The notes under the pieces are model-generated. The model saw nothing but the letters and a program-made list of their open reading frames with translations. It did not search any database and was not told the origin of the DNA. A stretch of DNA of 64,000 nt, taken from assembly GCF_019511645.1 (NCBI RefSeq), contig NZ_JAEUAX010000002.1, forward strand, positions 1-64,000, given 5' to 3'. Positions 63,919 through 64,000 of the stretch are shown piece by piece (position 1 is the stretch's first letter; each line of letters opens with the position of its first letter). Source of the DNA: Microbacterium ureisolvens (lineage in GTDB: Bacteria > Actinomycetota > Actinomycetes > Actinomycetales > Microbacteriaceae). Made by a program: the position numbers and the translations under genes.

Positions 63919-64000
63919 GATTCACGCCTCCGTTCTCACCGGCAGGGTAACTCCGTGCTCGTTTCGGGGGGAGGGGTAGTGCACGAAGAGGATGGGGTGT

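Noticed and set aside
1..64000. CRISPR array, rRNA, riboswitch or intact insertion sequence
   Set aside because: No regularly spaced repeat-spacer pattern, no rRNA-like stretch, no transposase, and no T-box, SAM or other riboswitch core that I could recognise, including upstream of the sulfur operons.

Overview
The window is very GC-rich, has short intergenic gaps, uses many GTG starts and four-base ATGA/GTGA overlaps, and prefers GAC for Asp except inside a recurrent GGATGC context. Together with the gene content this points to an actinobacterium of the Microbacteriaceae, most likely Microbacterium or a close relative. No taxonomic marker gene is present, so this is inference.

Layout. (1) Positions 1-1200: the 3' end of an Excalibur-domain secreted protein, then about 760 bp with no gene I can support, then one small ORF. 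(2) 1199-18424: a two-armed divergent cluster of sixteen genes. The minus arm is a two-domain DUF427 protein, then a complete peptide-type ABC transporter (lipoprotein, two permeases, fused double ATPase), an EamA exporter, a single DUF427 protein and a short catalase. The plus arm is four luciferase-like FMN monooxygenases, a Cys/Met-type PLP sulfhydrylase, an NADPH-FMN reductase, an ATP-grasp ligase and a flavin reductase. Almost every junction is a stop/start overlap. I read it as an uptake, C-S cleavage and sulfur recapture pathway for an unknown organosulfur compound. Three RTGAC repeats spaced exactly 10 bp apart lie upstream of both the transporter and the monooxygenase operon and look like a shared operator. 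(3) 18681-21515: a decayed phzF, the rifamycin-inactivating arr, small hypotheticals and an NrdH-type redoxin. (4) About 21.5-29.3 kb: an integrative-element remnant against tRNA-Arg(ACG). It holds a zeta-like protein with a broken Walker A, a resolvase-like protein without its serine, a highly charged repeat protein, ParA with a small partner, an excisionase-like protein and a tyrosine integrase. Its distal attachment site was not seen. (5) 29.4-32.9 kb: housekeeping genes and an aldose epimerase. (6) 33.0-45.6 kb: an L-arabinose locus (araA, FGGY kinase, araD, LacI regulator, sugar ABC transporter) with two copies of a TGTTACCGGTAACA-type operator flanking the regulator gene, plus a second sugar ATPase and a second LacI protein. 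(7) 45.6-64 kb: mixed chromosomal genes, including an ArsR-type regulator with its operator on the start codon, a voltage-gated-type ion channel, a PadR/membrane-protein pair, dinB behind a tiny leader ORF, a cNMP-domain/flavoprotein fusion with a UBP zinc finger, and a KAS III / diiron-oxygenase-like / unknown-family operon that may make a lipid product.

Start codons were chosen from Shine-Dalgarno spacing, overlaps with the upstream gene and, in several cases, a TANNNT box 6-7 nt before the start, which suggests leaderless mRNAs. No CRISPR array, rRNA or intact insertion sequence was seen.
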